Source of the DNA: Methanogenium marinum
GTDB taxonomy: Archaea > Halobacteriota > Methanomicrobia > Methanomicrobiales > Methanomicrobiaceae
Length of the DNA: 64,000 nt
NCBI RefSeq assembly: GCF_028912405.1
Contig: NZ_JAKELO010000002.1
Location: 372,001-436,000, forward strand
Reading direction: 5' to 3'
A program made the translations under genes and the position numbers. How positions within the stretch are numbered: position 1 is the stretch's first letter; every line of letters starts with the position of its first letter. Positions 44,810 to 53,841 of this stretch are shown piece by piece. The notes under the pieces are model-generated. The model searched no databases and was not told where the DNA came from. It worked only from the letters and a program-made list of their open reading frames with translations.

Positions 44810-45012
44810 TCAACCGTTCATGTGAGCCTGTTTTAATATATGAGACATGGTGGAACGTTTCATCAGTTTATATGCAGGGATGGTAACAGTTTCAGGGTTT
44901 CTGTCTCCATGTTTTTTTGCATGCGGATATGACTACCCCACTGACGAACGATGACCCAGCCATCTCGTTGAAGTGCATTGATACCTAAGTTTGCCAGTTT
45001 GAGTTCATTCAC
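44810..45012 (-). pseudogene. Decayed hicA toxin gene
   Basis: On the minus strand a GTG-started 49-codon frame contains LQRDGWVIVRQWGSHIRMQK, the HicA core with the catalytic histidine in GSH, then a stop at 44863. An overlapping shifted frame continues MKRSTMSHILKQAHMNG, the usual HicA end (IPxHxPxKRGTLxxILKQAGI). One frameshift therefore breaks the gene and the last residues are lost. It lies just beyond a truncated transposase, which probably marks the disturbance. Confidence 0.7.
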
Positions 45013-45101
45013 CTGAGCAAACTATCCGCTACAGCGATCAAAAATTTTCATTTTTTGTCCGGATAATCTATTTGACAGTTCGTAAATTTCACTCAATAAA
45101 A

Positions 45102-45749
45102 TCATAAATTCCCCCAATTATGGCTTAAAATCATCGTGTTTATAGCATCATAATTCGAGTAGATGTATGTTTTCGTCTTTCGTTTCCACGAATCAACGGT
45201 AACTGTCAAATCATATAACGATTTTTTGATGAATTTTGTCGATGTGTGCTTCAGTTCAGGAATTTCAAACCAGATCAGTGAGACGAATAGTTGCACAATA
45301 AATCTAATGAGTATTGCTCCGTAAATGCTGTTATCTGTCCATAATCTCAGTGGTTTAATTTCAATTTCATTCTTCAGGGAGTGGAAAATTATCTCAATCG
45401 GATCCTTTTTTCGGTCTGTCAGAAGAACTTCGGTAAGTGTCAAATTCTTACTTGATTTTAAGCAGAAAAATCCCTCTCTGCCGTTGATAAACGTATCTTC
45501 GAGGAGCTTTACCGCATCATCTTCCGTGAGTTCAACACGTTTCGTCTTGATAGAGTGGTCCACATCAATAAACAGGTTGTTTATCCGGAAACGCTTTGGA
45601 AGGGCTTTATTCTTGTCAATGCTTTCCTGAATTTCTTTTGCCTCTTTTATCTGTCTCACCACTTTTCGGGCCCTTGATTCCAGTTGCTCTTTTTGAAGCT
45701 TTTTTGAAAAGAAGAGATAATTGACACTGCTTGTTTTCTCAAATTTCAT
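45102..45749 (-). pseudogene. Truncated IS1634/IS4-type transposase (C-terminal part)
   Basis: A 215-codon fragment resembling the C-terminal half of DDE transposases common in Methanosarcinales and Methanomicrobiales: DPIEIIFHSLKNEIEIKPLR followed by LWTDNSIYGAILIRFIVQLF is the recognisable block, with a catalytic glutamate region. The N-terminal catalytic part is missing; the fragment starts nine bases from the end of the following kinase gene. AT-rich relative to neighbours. I could not find the terminal inverted repeats. Confidence 0.7.
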
Positions 45750-45758
45750 CCGAAAAAA

Positions 45759-47792
45759 CTAAAATAAAATATCACCATCATCCTCCGTCTCTTCTGCCAG
45801 ACGGAGCGTGAACCGGATGGAAAGTCCTTTGTCATGACAACCTGGTATCCTGTCGCCCGGGCGAATTTTCCCTCCATATCTCCGAATCAAAAGGCGGGTG
45901 ATGTGCAGTCCAAGCCCGCGTCCCCCCCGTTCAGTTGTAGATTCCTGAAAGAGCGAAAAAAGCTGCATCTTCTTATCGTCAGAGAGACCCGGCCCGTCAT
46001 CCTCAACAGAGACGGTCACTTCACGGTCTGTTTCTTCACTACTGATCCAGATGCGCACCCCCGGCCCGCCGTATTTGATGCTGTTTCGGATTAAATTCAT
46101 GAATACCACTGAGAGAAGACCATCTGCCCAGACCGTACATCCGGTTCGCATAAAGGAAATTTCTCTATCCGGGTACTGTAATATCTCAGCGCTGATAAGT
46201 GCATCAAGATTGATAGGAGTCATCTCCGTTGACTCATCAGTGATTCTTCGGATTGTGGTCACATTGTTGAGAATATCCGTGATATGATGGGTATGCCACT
46301 GAACTTTTGTGGCATACCTGCTCCCCTCTTCCATTGTATGATCCATCAGACGCTGGGAATACCCCAAAATGGCAGCATTTGCATTTTTGATGTCATGGAG
46401 CATAATATCAAGGTAGAGACTTGCGTCGCTATAGGCATCTTCCAGTCTGTCCTGCAAAATACCACGAAGAATCGTACTCCCAATCTCTTTACCTATCATC
46501 TCAAGCGTCTTCTTCTCAAATGTGGAGAAGGAGTAGCGTGACCGCCTCCCGACATAGAGTGCACCAACAACAACAGAGTCAGATATCAACGGAATACCTG
46601 CATATGAGATTGCATCTATTTCTTCCAGCACCTTTGAATCAATTGGTCCGGGAGGATGATTCGGCAAGTTATCCACATAATGTTGTTGCATTGCAAAAAA
46701 TACCAGATTAAACGGATAATCCAGAACATTCTGCCGCATTCGTGTCTCAATAAATTGTTCGGGAACGCCGGATGATGCAACAATCGTTGCCCATTTTGCA
46801 TCCGTATCCCGCAGGTATATCCAGCCAAGATCAAAATTCATCTCACGGGTAACTGTCTGAAGAATCTCCTGAAGCATATCGTCTAAAGTATCAACCGAGT
46901 TTGCCACCTTCATGACTTCATTCATCATTAAAAGCTGGTTGTTGCGTTTCAGAAGTTCTGACTCAGCATTCTTCCGCTGGGTAATATCACGAAATACTAC
47001 CAGAAGATTACGGGAGTTATCCCGTAAGGGAACAAGGAGAATCTCCACATTGATACTGCGTGTTCTGCTGGTGCGAAGCTGATCTTCAATCACCCGGGGG
47101 TCAGAGGGTGATGAACCGGCATGAGATTTCATGGTATCTAAGATTTCTGAAAAATCGTTGTGTACCAGACGGATTTTCGGAATACCGTCCTTCAGAAACG
47201 CATTTTTCCCCAGCAGTTTGTGTGCCTCCGCGTTATAATACCGACATGCCGTATCATAAAGAACAATGACTGCATGAGGATATGACTCAAATATTTCAAC
47301 CGGGATTTTTCCGTAATCCTCTTCAGAGCGAACATTCTCTCCATCATCCCGAATCCCTAATGAAGGAGAGGCAGGAGGAACGGGATAAATTGTTGCAGCA
47401 ACAAGACAGGAACCGGGTATCTCAGAAACCGATATCAGTGACAAGACACCAACCCCCTCAGAATCAATCACATGTGCACGGACGAAAGTTCCGGGCCTGA
47501 AAAGGTCACAAATATCCCCAGCTGTATCTTTTTTTTCCCCCTGTGAATCACAGGGACAGATAATGTCCCTGACATCAGGCGAGGCAGCCAGAAAATCTTC
47601 CGGATATTGATATCTATTTTGAAATGCCTTGTTTGCAAAGGTTACACTCCACTTTTCCCCGAAAAAAATGATCGGGATTTCAGAATGACGGATATATTCA
47701 TAGTACTCATGAATACCCGATTCAATACGTTCCGTTTGGAATGGTGGGGGGAGTTCATTCTCTGCTGAATTATTCGGCATAGATGGCAGCAC
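45759..47792 (-). CDS. Soluble PAS/PAS/GAF histidine kinase
   Basis: A 677-residue kinase without membrane segments. A PAS-like domain at about 25-130 (IIFFGEKWSVTFANKAFQ), a second PAS at about 165-280 ending LLVVFRDITQRKNAESEL, a GAF domain at about 290-450 (MNFDLGWIYLRD, PLISDSVVVGALYVGRR), a phosphoacceptor helix LDIMLHDIKNANAAILGYSQ and a catalytic domain with NLIRNSIKYGG, VEDDGPGLSD and GRGLGLHITRLLI. A cytoplasmic signal is likely. The start could be 47792 or 47780. No adjacent response regulator. Confidence 0.88.
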   Translation of the reverse strand: MLPSMPNNSAENELPPPFQTERIESGIHEYYEYIRHSEIPIIFFGEKWSVTFANKAFQNRYQYPEDFLAASPDVRDIICPCDSQGEKKDTAGDICDLFRPGTFVRAHVIDSEGVGVLSLISVSEIPGSCLVAATIYPVPPASPSLGIRDDGENVRSEEDYGKIPVEIFESYPHAVIVLYDTACRYYNAEAHKLLGKNAFLKDGIPKIRLVHNDFSEILDTMKSHAGSSPSDPRVIEDQLRTSRTRSINVEILLVPLRDNSRNLLVVFRDITQRKNAESELLKRNNQLLMMNEVMKVANSVDTLDDMLQEILQTVTREMNFDLGWIYLRDTDAKWATIVASSGVPEQFIETRMRQNVLDYPFNLVFFAMQQHYVDNLPNHPPGPIDSKVLEEIDAISYAGIPLISDSVVVGALYVGRRSRYSFSTFEKKTLEMIGKEIGSTILRGILQDRLEDAYSDASLYLDIMLHDIKNANAAILGYSQRLMDHTMEEGSRYATKVQWHTHHITDILNNVTTIRRITDESTEMTPINLDALISAEILQYPDREISFMRTGCTVWADGLLSVVFMNLIRNSIKYGGPGVRIWISSEETDREVTVSVEDDGPGLSDDKKMQLFSLFQESTTERGGRGLGLHITRLLIRRYGGKIRPGDRIPGCHDKGLSIRFTLRLAEETEDDGDILF

Positions 47793-47866
47793 CCGGGATC
47801 AGGTGTAACAGATAAGATGTACCTGTCAGAACAATTGAAAGTATGGATTTATAGTTATTCCTGAAC

Positions 47867-48373
47867 TTAGTTCAGCAAATATATAGAGCCATTCAATACC
47901 GTGGCAAAGGATACCCATGCAAGATACGGGATGAAGAGATATCCTGCCCGTTTATTGATGCGAAAGAAACTGATTGTTACGGCAAGAATGAAGATCCAGA
48001 GGATAATGATCTCAATAAGCCCATAAAGGGGACTTTGAAGGGTGAAAAACGCATATGACCAGAGAATATTGAGAACCAGCTGACAAGAGAACAGCGCCGT
48101 TGCAATTCGAACGTCAGCCCTCCCGGTGCCTTCTGCCAGAATGAGATACAGGGCGATACCCATCAGGATAAAAATGGTTGTCCATGCAATCGGAAATGCC
48201 ACATTCGGTGGAATAAACCATGGTTTTATCAATTCATCCGCATACCATGATCCCGCTCCTGTAGCCGTAAAAAACGATCCGACAAATCCTGCGAGATTTG
48301 TCAGTATCACACATCCAATGAGAAGCACCGGATTGCGGATATTAAAACCCCCCTGACCCACCACCTGATTCAT
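47867..48373 (-). CDS. tspO: TspO/MBR family membrane protein
   Basis: A 168-residue, five-helix TspO homolog. Family motifs are SWYADELIKPWFIPPNVAFP, AWTTIFILMGIALYLI and PYLAWVSFATVLNGSIYLLN, the last holding the WxxFAxxLN signature of the ligand-binding helix. TspO proteins bind porphyrins and affect stress responses; the role in methanogens is unknown. I start at the ATG at 48373 (MNQVVGQGG); a TTTATTAC element lies about 25-30 bases upstream, so the message may be leaderless. Confidence 0.9.
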   Translation of the reverse strand: MNQVVGQGGFNIRNPVLLIGCVILTNLAGFVGSFFTATGAGSWYADELIKPWFIPPNVAFPIAWTTIFILMGIALYLILAEGTGRADVRIATALFSCQLVLNILWSYAFFTLQSPLYGLIEIIILWIFILAVTISFFRINKRAGYLFIPYLAWVSFATVLNGSIYLLN

Positions 48374-48486
48374 AAGATATGAAATATGATCAAAATGGTA
48401 ATAAACCTTTTTGAACTCATTACCACAATCCCAAACCAATTATCTACACGGTGCAAACCACTAGACACTGACAACAGGTATTATAG

Positions 48487-49167
48487 ATGGCTGAAATAAC
48501 ACGTGATAAAATCCCGGAATATGTTCTCTTCGATATGGATAATACCCTCTATGACTTCCATTTTGCCAAAACACAGTCATGTGAGGCAGTCACAAATCTC
48601 GCAGGAAGCGGAGAGGGTATGGAACTTTTCCGGTATTTTATGAGTGGAACACATGGGTTTGAACACCACAACAATATCCATGATTTTCTGGAAGACCGCG
48701 GTATCTTTGAACCACGCCTGTATGAAGAAGCATGCGCGGTTTACGAAGAGGTGAAGATTGGGTCACTCACCCTCTATCCGGGAGTGGAAGAAACTCTCCT
48801 GCTTCTTGCAGATGCCGGAGTATCCATGGCAATTATCACTGATGCTGAGAGCAGTCAGGCAGAAAAACGTCTGGCAGCAACCGGCGTCAGGGATTACTTT
48901 GATGGCGTAATGACGCCCGACCGGTCAGGAGTAAGAAAACCAAAGCCTGAAATGTTTCATGCGGCAGCAGCCATTCTGAAGTGCGACGTACAGGATGCAT
49001 GGATCGTCGGCGATAGCCCGAAACGGGAGATTGAACCCGGAAATCTTCTGGGAATGACAACTGTCTATGCAAAATATGGTGACTGGATTGGCATTCCCTA
49101 CCCACGGATAAAACCAAACTACACCCTGCAGTCCTTCAGTGACTTACAGGAAATCATGCACCTGTAA
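48487..49167 (+). CDS. HAD-superfamily hydrolase
   Basis: A 226-residue HAD phosphatase. Motif I is LFDMDNTLYDFHF near residue 14 (nucleophile Asp and acid Asp), motif II is IITDAESSQ near 118, the lysine is in GVRKPKPEMFHAA near 145, and motif IV is WIVGDSPKREIEPG near 170. It resembles the pyrimidine 5'-nucleotidase/phosphoglycolate branch with a helical cap, but the substrate is not clear. It ends seven bases before the convergent marker 8 gene. Confidence 0.88.
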   Translation: MAEITRDKIPEYVLFDMDNTLYDFHFAKTQSCEAVTNLAGSGEGMELFRYFMSGTHGFEHHNNIHDFLEDRGIFEPRLYEEACAVYEEVKIGSLTLYPGVEETLLLLADAGVSMAIITDAESSQAEKRLAATGVRDYFDGVMTPDRSGVRKPKPEMFHAAAAILKCDVQDAWIVGDSPKREIEPGNLLGMTTVYAKYGDWIGIPYPRIKPNYTLQSFSDLQEIMHL

Positions 49168-49174
49168 AAAATAA

Positions 49175-50035
49175 TTATACGAGAGGGGAGGGACCCTTCC
49201 CTTCTGAATAGGGCAGTGTATGCCCGGTAATCACTACCGGTGTCTGTACAGACGCAATCTTGGCAAGTATCACTTCTTTTCCAGCCTTGGTCATGGCAAA
49301 TATCGGGACACCTTTGCCACCCTGCAAAAGAGCCCGTTTTCCGGCAATTTCATACAGTGCACGGGACGCACACGGGAATATAAGGTCACAGGATGCGGCA
49401 AATTTTACTGCATCTTCATCATTCGTGCCGGTGGTATGCACTGCCACAATAAAGGCATCAGGGCATACCCTCCTCAGGGTGAGAGCTTCATCTGCAGAGG
49501 CAGTGGTAACAGCAGGTGCATGATAGCCATTTTCCAGAGCCATTCGCACCCCATTTTCTGCATTGAGTGCTGCATCACGGGGAGACACCACAATACCGCC
49601 GTTTTCATGGATACGATCAATCACCGCAGGGATTGGTGTTGTTGATACCAGCCCGGACATCTTCCCTCCTATACCCTGGATAAGGCGGGGTGAGGTTGCA
49701 ATTACCGTCCCTGCCCCGTCACAGGCAATCACTGCTGCATCAATGATGCCGCACCTGAGAGCAGAGGAGAGCAGTTCAGATGCCCCAAAGAGCACGAAAT
49801 CATCATCAGAAACCACAACACGTTCAGGAGTGCACATCCCAAATGCAGCAATGCGCCCTTCGATATTGCGGCGAATCTCCTCTTCGGTAAAATTTCGCAC
49901 CGGCTCACAGAACCGTGCCGCAAGTGGACAGGAGGTAATACGTGCCGGCCCAACCGAGACCACATGCCCGTCCCGTACAACAACACGGGCACAGCCGGCT
50001 GCCTCAATAATATGCTCATCGCCCTGAGTCATCAC
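49175..50035 (-). CDS. Methanogenesis marker protein 8
   Basis: A 286-residue protein of the methanogenesis marker 8 family (COG4022/DUF2099), found in nearly all methanogens and few other organisms. The N-terminal block ARVVVRDGHVVSVG followed by a CPLA-containing stretch, DDFVLFGASELL and ACDGAGTVIATSPRLIQGIG are characteristic. The function is not established; an involvement in methyl-coenzyme M reductase maturation or coenzymes is speculation. The start is 50035 or 50032. It is divergent from the DUF1624 gene with only 39 bases between. Confidence 0.88.
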   Translation of the reverse strand: MMTQGDEHIIEAAGCARVVVRDGHVVSVGPARITSCPLAARFCEPVRNFTEEEIRRNIEGRIAAFGMCTPERVVVSDDDFVLFGASELLSSALRCGIIDAAVIACDGAGTVIATSPRLIQGIGGKMSGLVSTTPIPAVIDRIHENGGIVVSPRDAALNAENGVRMALENGYHAPAVTTASADEALTLRRVCPDAFIVAVHTTGTNDEDAVKFAASCDLIFPCASRALYEIAGKRALLQGGKGVPIFAMTKAGKEVILAKIASVQTPVVITGHTLPYSEGKGPSPLV

Positions 50036-50074
50036 ACTAATGCGTATTACCCCCCCATATTATAATGAGAACGA

Positions 50075-50857
50075 ATGGAGCAGGCAGAAAATATACAGAC
50101 CAGACCAAAATCGAGATTCTGGGAGATTGATGCAGCCCGTGGCATTGCCATCATAATGATGGTTACCTACCACCTCCTCTTTGATCTGGTCTACTTCGGT
50201 GTGGCAGACATTGCTATTACAAGTGGATTCTGGCGGGCATTTGCGTTGACCTGCGCCTGCACCTTTGTTTTTCTTGTCGGGTTGTCCCTCCATATCAGCA
50301 GGGAACGTGCCATACAAAAAGGAGTGAAGGGGTCAGCCCTTGTGCAGAAGTTCCTCATGAGGGGTGCGTTCATTCTCGCACTCGGGTGCGGCATCACCCT
50401 TGTAACCTGGTATGTGATTGGAGGAGGATACATTCTCTTTGGCATCCTGCACCTCATCGGCCTCTCTATCTGCCTTGCACCGCTCTTTTTTCCCCTGCAA
50501 AAAAAGAACCTCATCGCAGGTGTGATTGTTCTTGCACTCGGTCTTGTGGTGACAGGGACAGTGGGGCCACTCTGGCTTGCATGGCTGGGTATTCATCCCG
50601 CAGGATTCTATTCAGTTGACTATGAACCGCTCATTCCCTGGTTCGGCCTGGTCCTTTTGGGACTGGGAGCGGGTGCATACCTCTACCCGAAGGGGCGTCC
50701 CCTGCGGCAAATCAGGCAGCCCTGCCCTCCGGTTACGAACCTTCTCGCAACGGCCGGCAGGCACTCACTTCTGATATACATCATCCACCAGCCAGTTCTG
50801 ATACTGCTCATGGTAGTGGCAGGAATAATTCCTCCCGAAACCTTTGGTATTTTTTAA
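50075..50857 (+). CDS. DUF1624 membrane acyltransferase-like protein
   Basis: A 260-residue polytopic protein with about seven helices, of the DUF1624 (heparan-alpha-glucosaminide N-acetyltransferase-like) family. The N-terminal RFWEIDAARGIAIIMMVTYH with Asp-Arg-Gly and His, and HSLLIYIIHQPVLI near the C-terminus, are the family motifs and include the histidines thought to act in acyl transfer. The acceptor is unknown; lipids or surface sugars are plausible. Confidence 0.8.
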   Translation: MEQAENIQTRPKSRFWEIDAARGIAIIMMVTYHLLFDLVYFGVADIAITSGFWRAFALTCACTFVFLVGLSLHISRERAIQKGVKGSALVQKFLMRGAFILALGCGITLVTWYVIGGGYILFGILHLIGLSICLAPLFFPLQKKNLIAGVIVLALGLVVTGTVGPLWLAWLGIHPAGFYSVDYEPLIPWFGLVLLGLGAGAYLYPKGRPLRQIRQPCPPVTNLLATAGRHSLLIYIIHQPVLILLMVVAGIIPPETFGIF

Positions 50858-50965
50858 GACAGTCCTCATTATTCAGAACATCTCTTTTCACCGTTTTTTT
50901 GCAGAATACTCACGACAAACAACCCCGGACACAAAAAACCGGAGAAATTACCATGATAAAAATCA

Positions 50966-51131
50966 CCACTCACTCACTCACTCACTCATCCCCAATATGA
51001 TTCATCACATATGGGGGTGGGCTGCAGAGAAGGGGGCACCCCCTTCCTTGCTTTGAATGATCCTTCTTACTCTGGATCATCCTTCTTACTCTGAATGGAA
51101 TCTGAGATAATTCAGCGAATACCAAAAAATA
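50966..51131. repeat. Intergenic repeat copy 2 with microsatellites
   Basis: A (CACT)n tract at 50966-50988 precedes the dispersed repeat at 50986-51052, which aligns with 25358-25427 over almost its full length. Directly after it a 19-base tandem repeat carries ATCCTTCTTACTCTG at 51060-51074 and 51079-51093. The stretch is non-coding and separates the convergent DUF1624 and adenine deaminase genes. Confidence 0.65.
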
Positions 51132-52823
51132 TTATTTTTCACGGGAAGAGAAGAGCGGCACATCGGCAAAGGCATTCACATCAAAGACCCCGCGTTCGGT
51201 CACCCGGATTTCAGGAATGACCGTGAGTGCACAAAAGGAGAGATACATAAACGGATTTTCGATACACCCGGTTGTCCGGATGCATGCCTCAAGTGACCGG
51301 AGGGCTTCTGCCACTTCGTCATACGGAAGAGATGACATCAGGCCACCGCATTCCAGCGGCAGAAATGCAGACGTATCCCCTGAGACTGCTGCCATGCCGC
51401 CGTCGGCTGCAATGACCATCTCTGCGGCACGAATGATGGAGGCGTCATCACTTCCAACGGCGATGAGATTATGGGAGTCGTGGGCCACACTCGCTGCTAT
51501 AGCTCCGTCCCGGATGCCAAACCCTTTCACAATCCCGACACCACAACCGGCACTGCGGTAGCGGTCACAGACGACTATCTTCAGGAGATCACGCAACGGG
51601 TCGGGAAGGGCTGCCCCATCAACCTCTTCAGAAAGGTCGCGGGTGAGAATCTGGCCCAGCACCAGACCCACCACACGGGCCATCCCGGACCCGTGAATGG
51701 CGATGGACTCCTCAGTCAAAGGAGCACATGAGAAGGGCACATGCAGGACATCAGGGAGTCGGTATCCGGGATCCGTCCACCTGACACCCAGAATGTAAGT
51801 GTCTGTTACCGTGCACGGCCCGGCATCGTCCAGTACACAGAAGTCAGCCCGCCGGCCAGGTGAGAGAGCACCACGATCATTCAGGCCAAAACGTTCTGCA
51901 GCAGAGAGGGTAGCCATCCGGAATGCCGTCTCCGGTTCAATACCTGCGGCAACGGCCCTGCGGATACAGTCATCGATATGCCCGTCTTCTGCAAGCATAT
52001 CTGCATGTCTGTCATCGGTTGCAAAGGAACACCGGGGGGCAGTCACAGGAGTCACAACCGCAGCCAGCGCAGCGAGGTTCTTCTCTGTTGACCCCTCACG
52101 GAGCATAAGATACATCCCTCGCCTGAGTTTTTCTGCAGCCTCTTTGGCACCCGTGCATTCATGCTCGCTCTGGATGCCTGCTGCAATATAGGCACAGAGT
52201 GCTTCCCCGGAAAGGAGCGGTGCATGGCCGTCCACAACAGGAGACAAACCAATTTTGCAGAAGAGATCAGCGTCTTCTGCAAGCACACCCGGCACATTCA
52301 TAACTTCTCCAATACCGGCAATTCCCTCTTCACCAACAAAGGCTGCGAGTGAGTGGCAGGAGAGAACAGCTCCTCCCCTGTCAAGCGGTGTCGCCGGCAC
52401 ACAGGAGGGAAGCATCAGCCTGATATCCAGAGGGACTTCTGAACGCTGACGCAGCATATACCGCAACCCTGCAGTACCCGCAACATTCGCAATCTCATGC
52501 GGGTCAGCAAAAACGGTGGTTGTCCCATGCGGAATCACGGCCCGGGCATACTCTGCGGGAGTCAGAAGAGAACTTTCAATATGCACGTGGGCATCAATCA
52601 GACCAGGGATGACACGTTTTCCCCGCAGATTGATGATATCTCCTGCAGAATAGTTTCCAAACCCTGCAATCCGTCCATCTTTCACACCAAAAGAGGCATT
52701 ATCCTCCCATTCCCCCGTAAACGGACAGAAAACTCTGGCATTGATAAAAACCGTGTCGCAGGGTTCTTTCCCTGCGGCAGCCTGAATAAATGAAGCCACT
52801 TTCTCAGACCTCAAGATCCTCAA
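51132..52823 (-). CDS. ade: Adenine deaminase
   Basis: A 563-residue amidohydrolase that converts adenine to hypoxanthine in purine salvage. The metal site GLIDAHVHIESSLLTP near residue 73 and FADPHEIANVAG near 105 are typical, as is CSFATDDRHADML near 260; the C-terminal part contains VAHDSHNLIAVGSDD of the adenine deaminase domain. It starts with TTG at 52823, with GAGGAT just ahead in the overlapping lipoprotein gene (20-base overlap), so the two are co-transcribed. Confidence 0.93.
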   Translation of the reverse strand: MRILRSEKVASFIQAAAGKEPCDTVFINARVFCPFTGEWEDNASFGVKDGRIAGFGNYSAGDIINLRGKRVIPGLIDAHVHIESSLLTPAEYARAVIPHGTTTVFADPHEIANVAGTAGLRYMLRQRSEVPLDIRLMLPSCVPATPLDRGGAVLSCHSLAAFVGEEGIAGIGEVMNVPGVLAEDADLFCKIGLSPVVDGHAPLLSGEALCAYIAAGIQSEHECTGAKEAAEKLRRGMYLMLREGSTEKNLAALAAVVTPVTAPRCSFATDDRHADMLAEDGHIDDCIRRAVAAGIEPETAFRMATLSAAERFGLNDRGALSPGRRADFCVLDDAGPCTVTDTYILGVRWTDPGYRLPDVLHVPFSCAPLTEESIAIHGSGMARVVGLVLGQILTRDLSEEVDGAALPDPLRDLLKIVVCDRYRSAGCGVGIVKGFGIRDGAIAASVAHDSHNLIAVGSDDASIIRAAEMVIAADGGMAAVSGDTSAFLPLECGGLMSSLPYDEVAEALRSLEACIRTTGCIENPFMYLSFCALTVIPEIRVTERGVFDVNAFADVPLFSSREK

Positions 52824-53157
52824 TCACACAACCAACCCGCTCACCATCTTCCATCATATAGACATAAAGACGATAAGGGCCCGGCTGCAGGTCTGCATCA
52901 AATGTGACATCATTTATTCCTGCATTAAGATGCACGGAACGGACAATTTTATCCACTTCTACCTGTTTGAAATCAGAGAGATCAAAGACCGTGATCTGCA
53001 TTGACACATCTCTGGCTTCCGCTTTGTTATCCACAGAGACGTGCACACCATCACCATTGTACGAAACACTCCCGATGGAATATGACAGGCACCCTGCAGA
53101 GACGGCAACCACAGCCAGAAGAAGGATAAGACCAGTTACAACACCAATCCTGGACAT
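52804..53157 (-). CDS. Small lipoprotein
   Basis: A 117-residue lipoprotein candidate: hydrophobic segment VVTGLILLLAVVAVSAGC with a lipobox cysteine at about residue 22, then a beta-rich domain (SVDNKAEARDVSMQITVFDL). I chose the ATG at 53157 since it puts the signal segment at the N-terminus; an ATG at 53184 is possible. It has the look of a FxLYD-type small surface domain. It precedes ade and overlaps it by 20 bases. Confidence 0.7.
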   Translation of the reverse strand: MSRIGVVTGLILLLAVVAVSAGCLSYSIGSVSYNGDGVHVSVDNKAEARDVSMQITVFDLSDFKQVEVDKIVRSVHLNAGINDVTFDADLQPGPYRLYVYMMEDGERVGCVIEDLEV

Positions 53158-53223
53158 AATTGATGTAAGTAAAACCCGGAACAAATTATACTATTTGCTT
53201 TGTACCGGACGCGCACTCTATTT

Positions 53224-53706
53224 TTATTGGAAATGGATATCCAGAAATTCACGCAGTGCTTCTGAAGTATTGCATCCATTCACCGCTGAAATCTCGGGGG
53301 AAAAAACAGAACATGTAATAGCATGATACCTGCCGGGTTGAGAATCAGGATGGTCACATTTGTTCAGAAAAACAGCATACGGACACCCGGAAGCGCTGAG
53401 TGAGGCACATAACCCCTCAGTCAATCCATCCAGATCATGCGTGGTATCAGCTACGACGATTGCCCCATCCATTCCACGGGAGAGAATATCACGCACAAAT
53501 TCAAACCGTTCCTGCCCAGGTGTACCAAATAGATAGATTTTTCGGCCGTTTACCAGCGTTCTGCCGAAATCAAGCCCGACTGTTGTTGAAACCTCACATT
53601 TATTCGCTTCAATATGCCGGGATTTGGGATCAATTGCTCGTATAAATGATGATTTTCCGGCATTATATGCACCAAAAATCACAATCTTCAGTCTGGAATG
53701 ATCCAT
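53224..53706 (-). CDS. Small Ras-like GTPase
   Basis: A 160-residue GTPase. P-loop FGAYNAGKSSF near residue 12, switch I threonines in STTVGLDFGRT, G3 motif FGTPGQERF near 57, and G4 NKCD near 114. The GTPGQ form of G3 is that of the archaeal/bacterial COG2229 group, relatives of Arf/SRP-receptor-beta and MglA-like switches. It lies divergent from the ParA/chemoreceptor cluster, with a shared regulatory region of about 135 bases, so a role in polarity or motility is conceivable but unproven. Confidence 0.85.
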   Translation of the reverse strand: MDHSRLKIVIFGAYNAGKSSFIRAIDPKSRHIEANKCEVSTTVGLDFGRTLVNGRKIYLFGTPGQERFEFVRDILSRGMDGAIVVADTTHDLDGLTEGLCASLSASGCPYAVFLNKCDHPDSQPGRYHAITCSVFSPEISAVNGCNTSEALREFLDIHFQ

Positions 53707-53841
53707 TCAATGTATCTGTTTGTTTTATGCTTCATATAAGATTTTAGTCAAAAATAGACATTTTCGTGCCGGGAACAAACAAAGTGTTTTTCCCCTGATA
53801 CCACAAAATTCCAATTAACGATTGCAGATGGGAGAAACCTG

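Noticed and set aside
48374..48486. Possible small gene between tspO and the HAD gene
   Set aside because: Only 113 bases with two divergent promoters; no open frame with a start signal.
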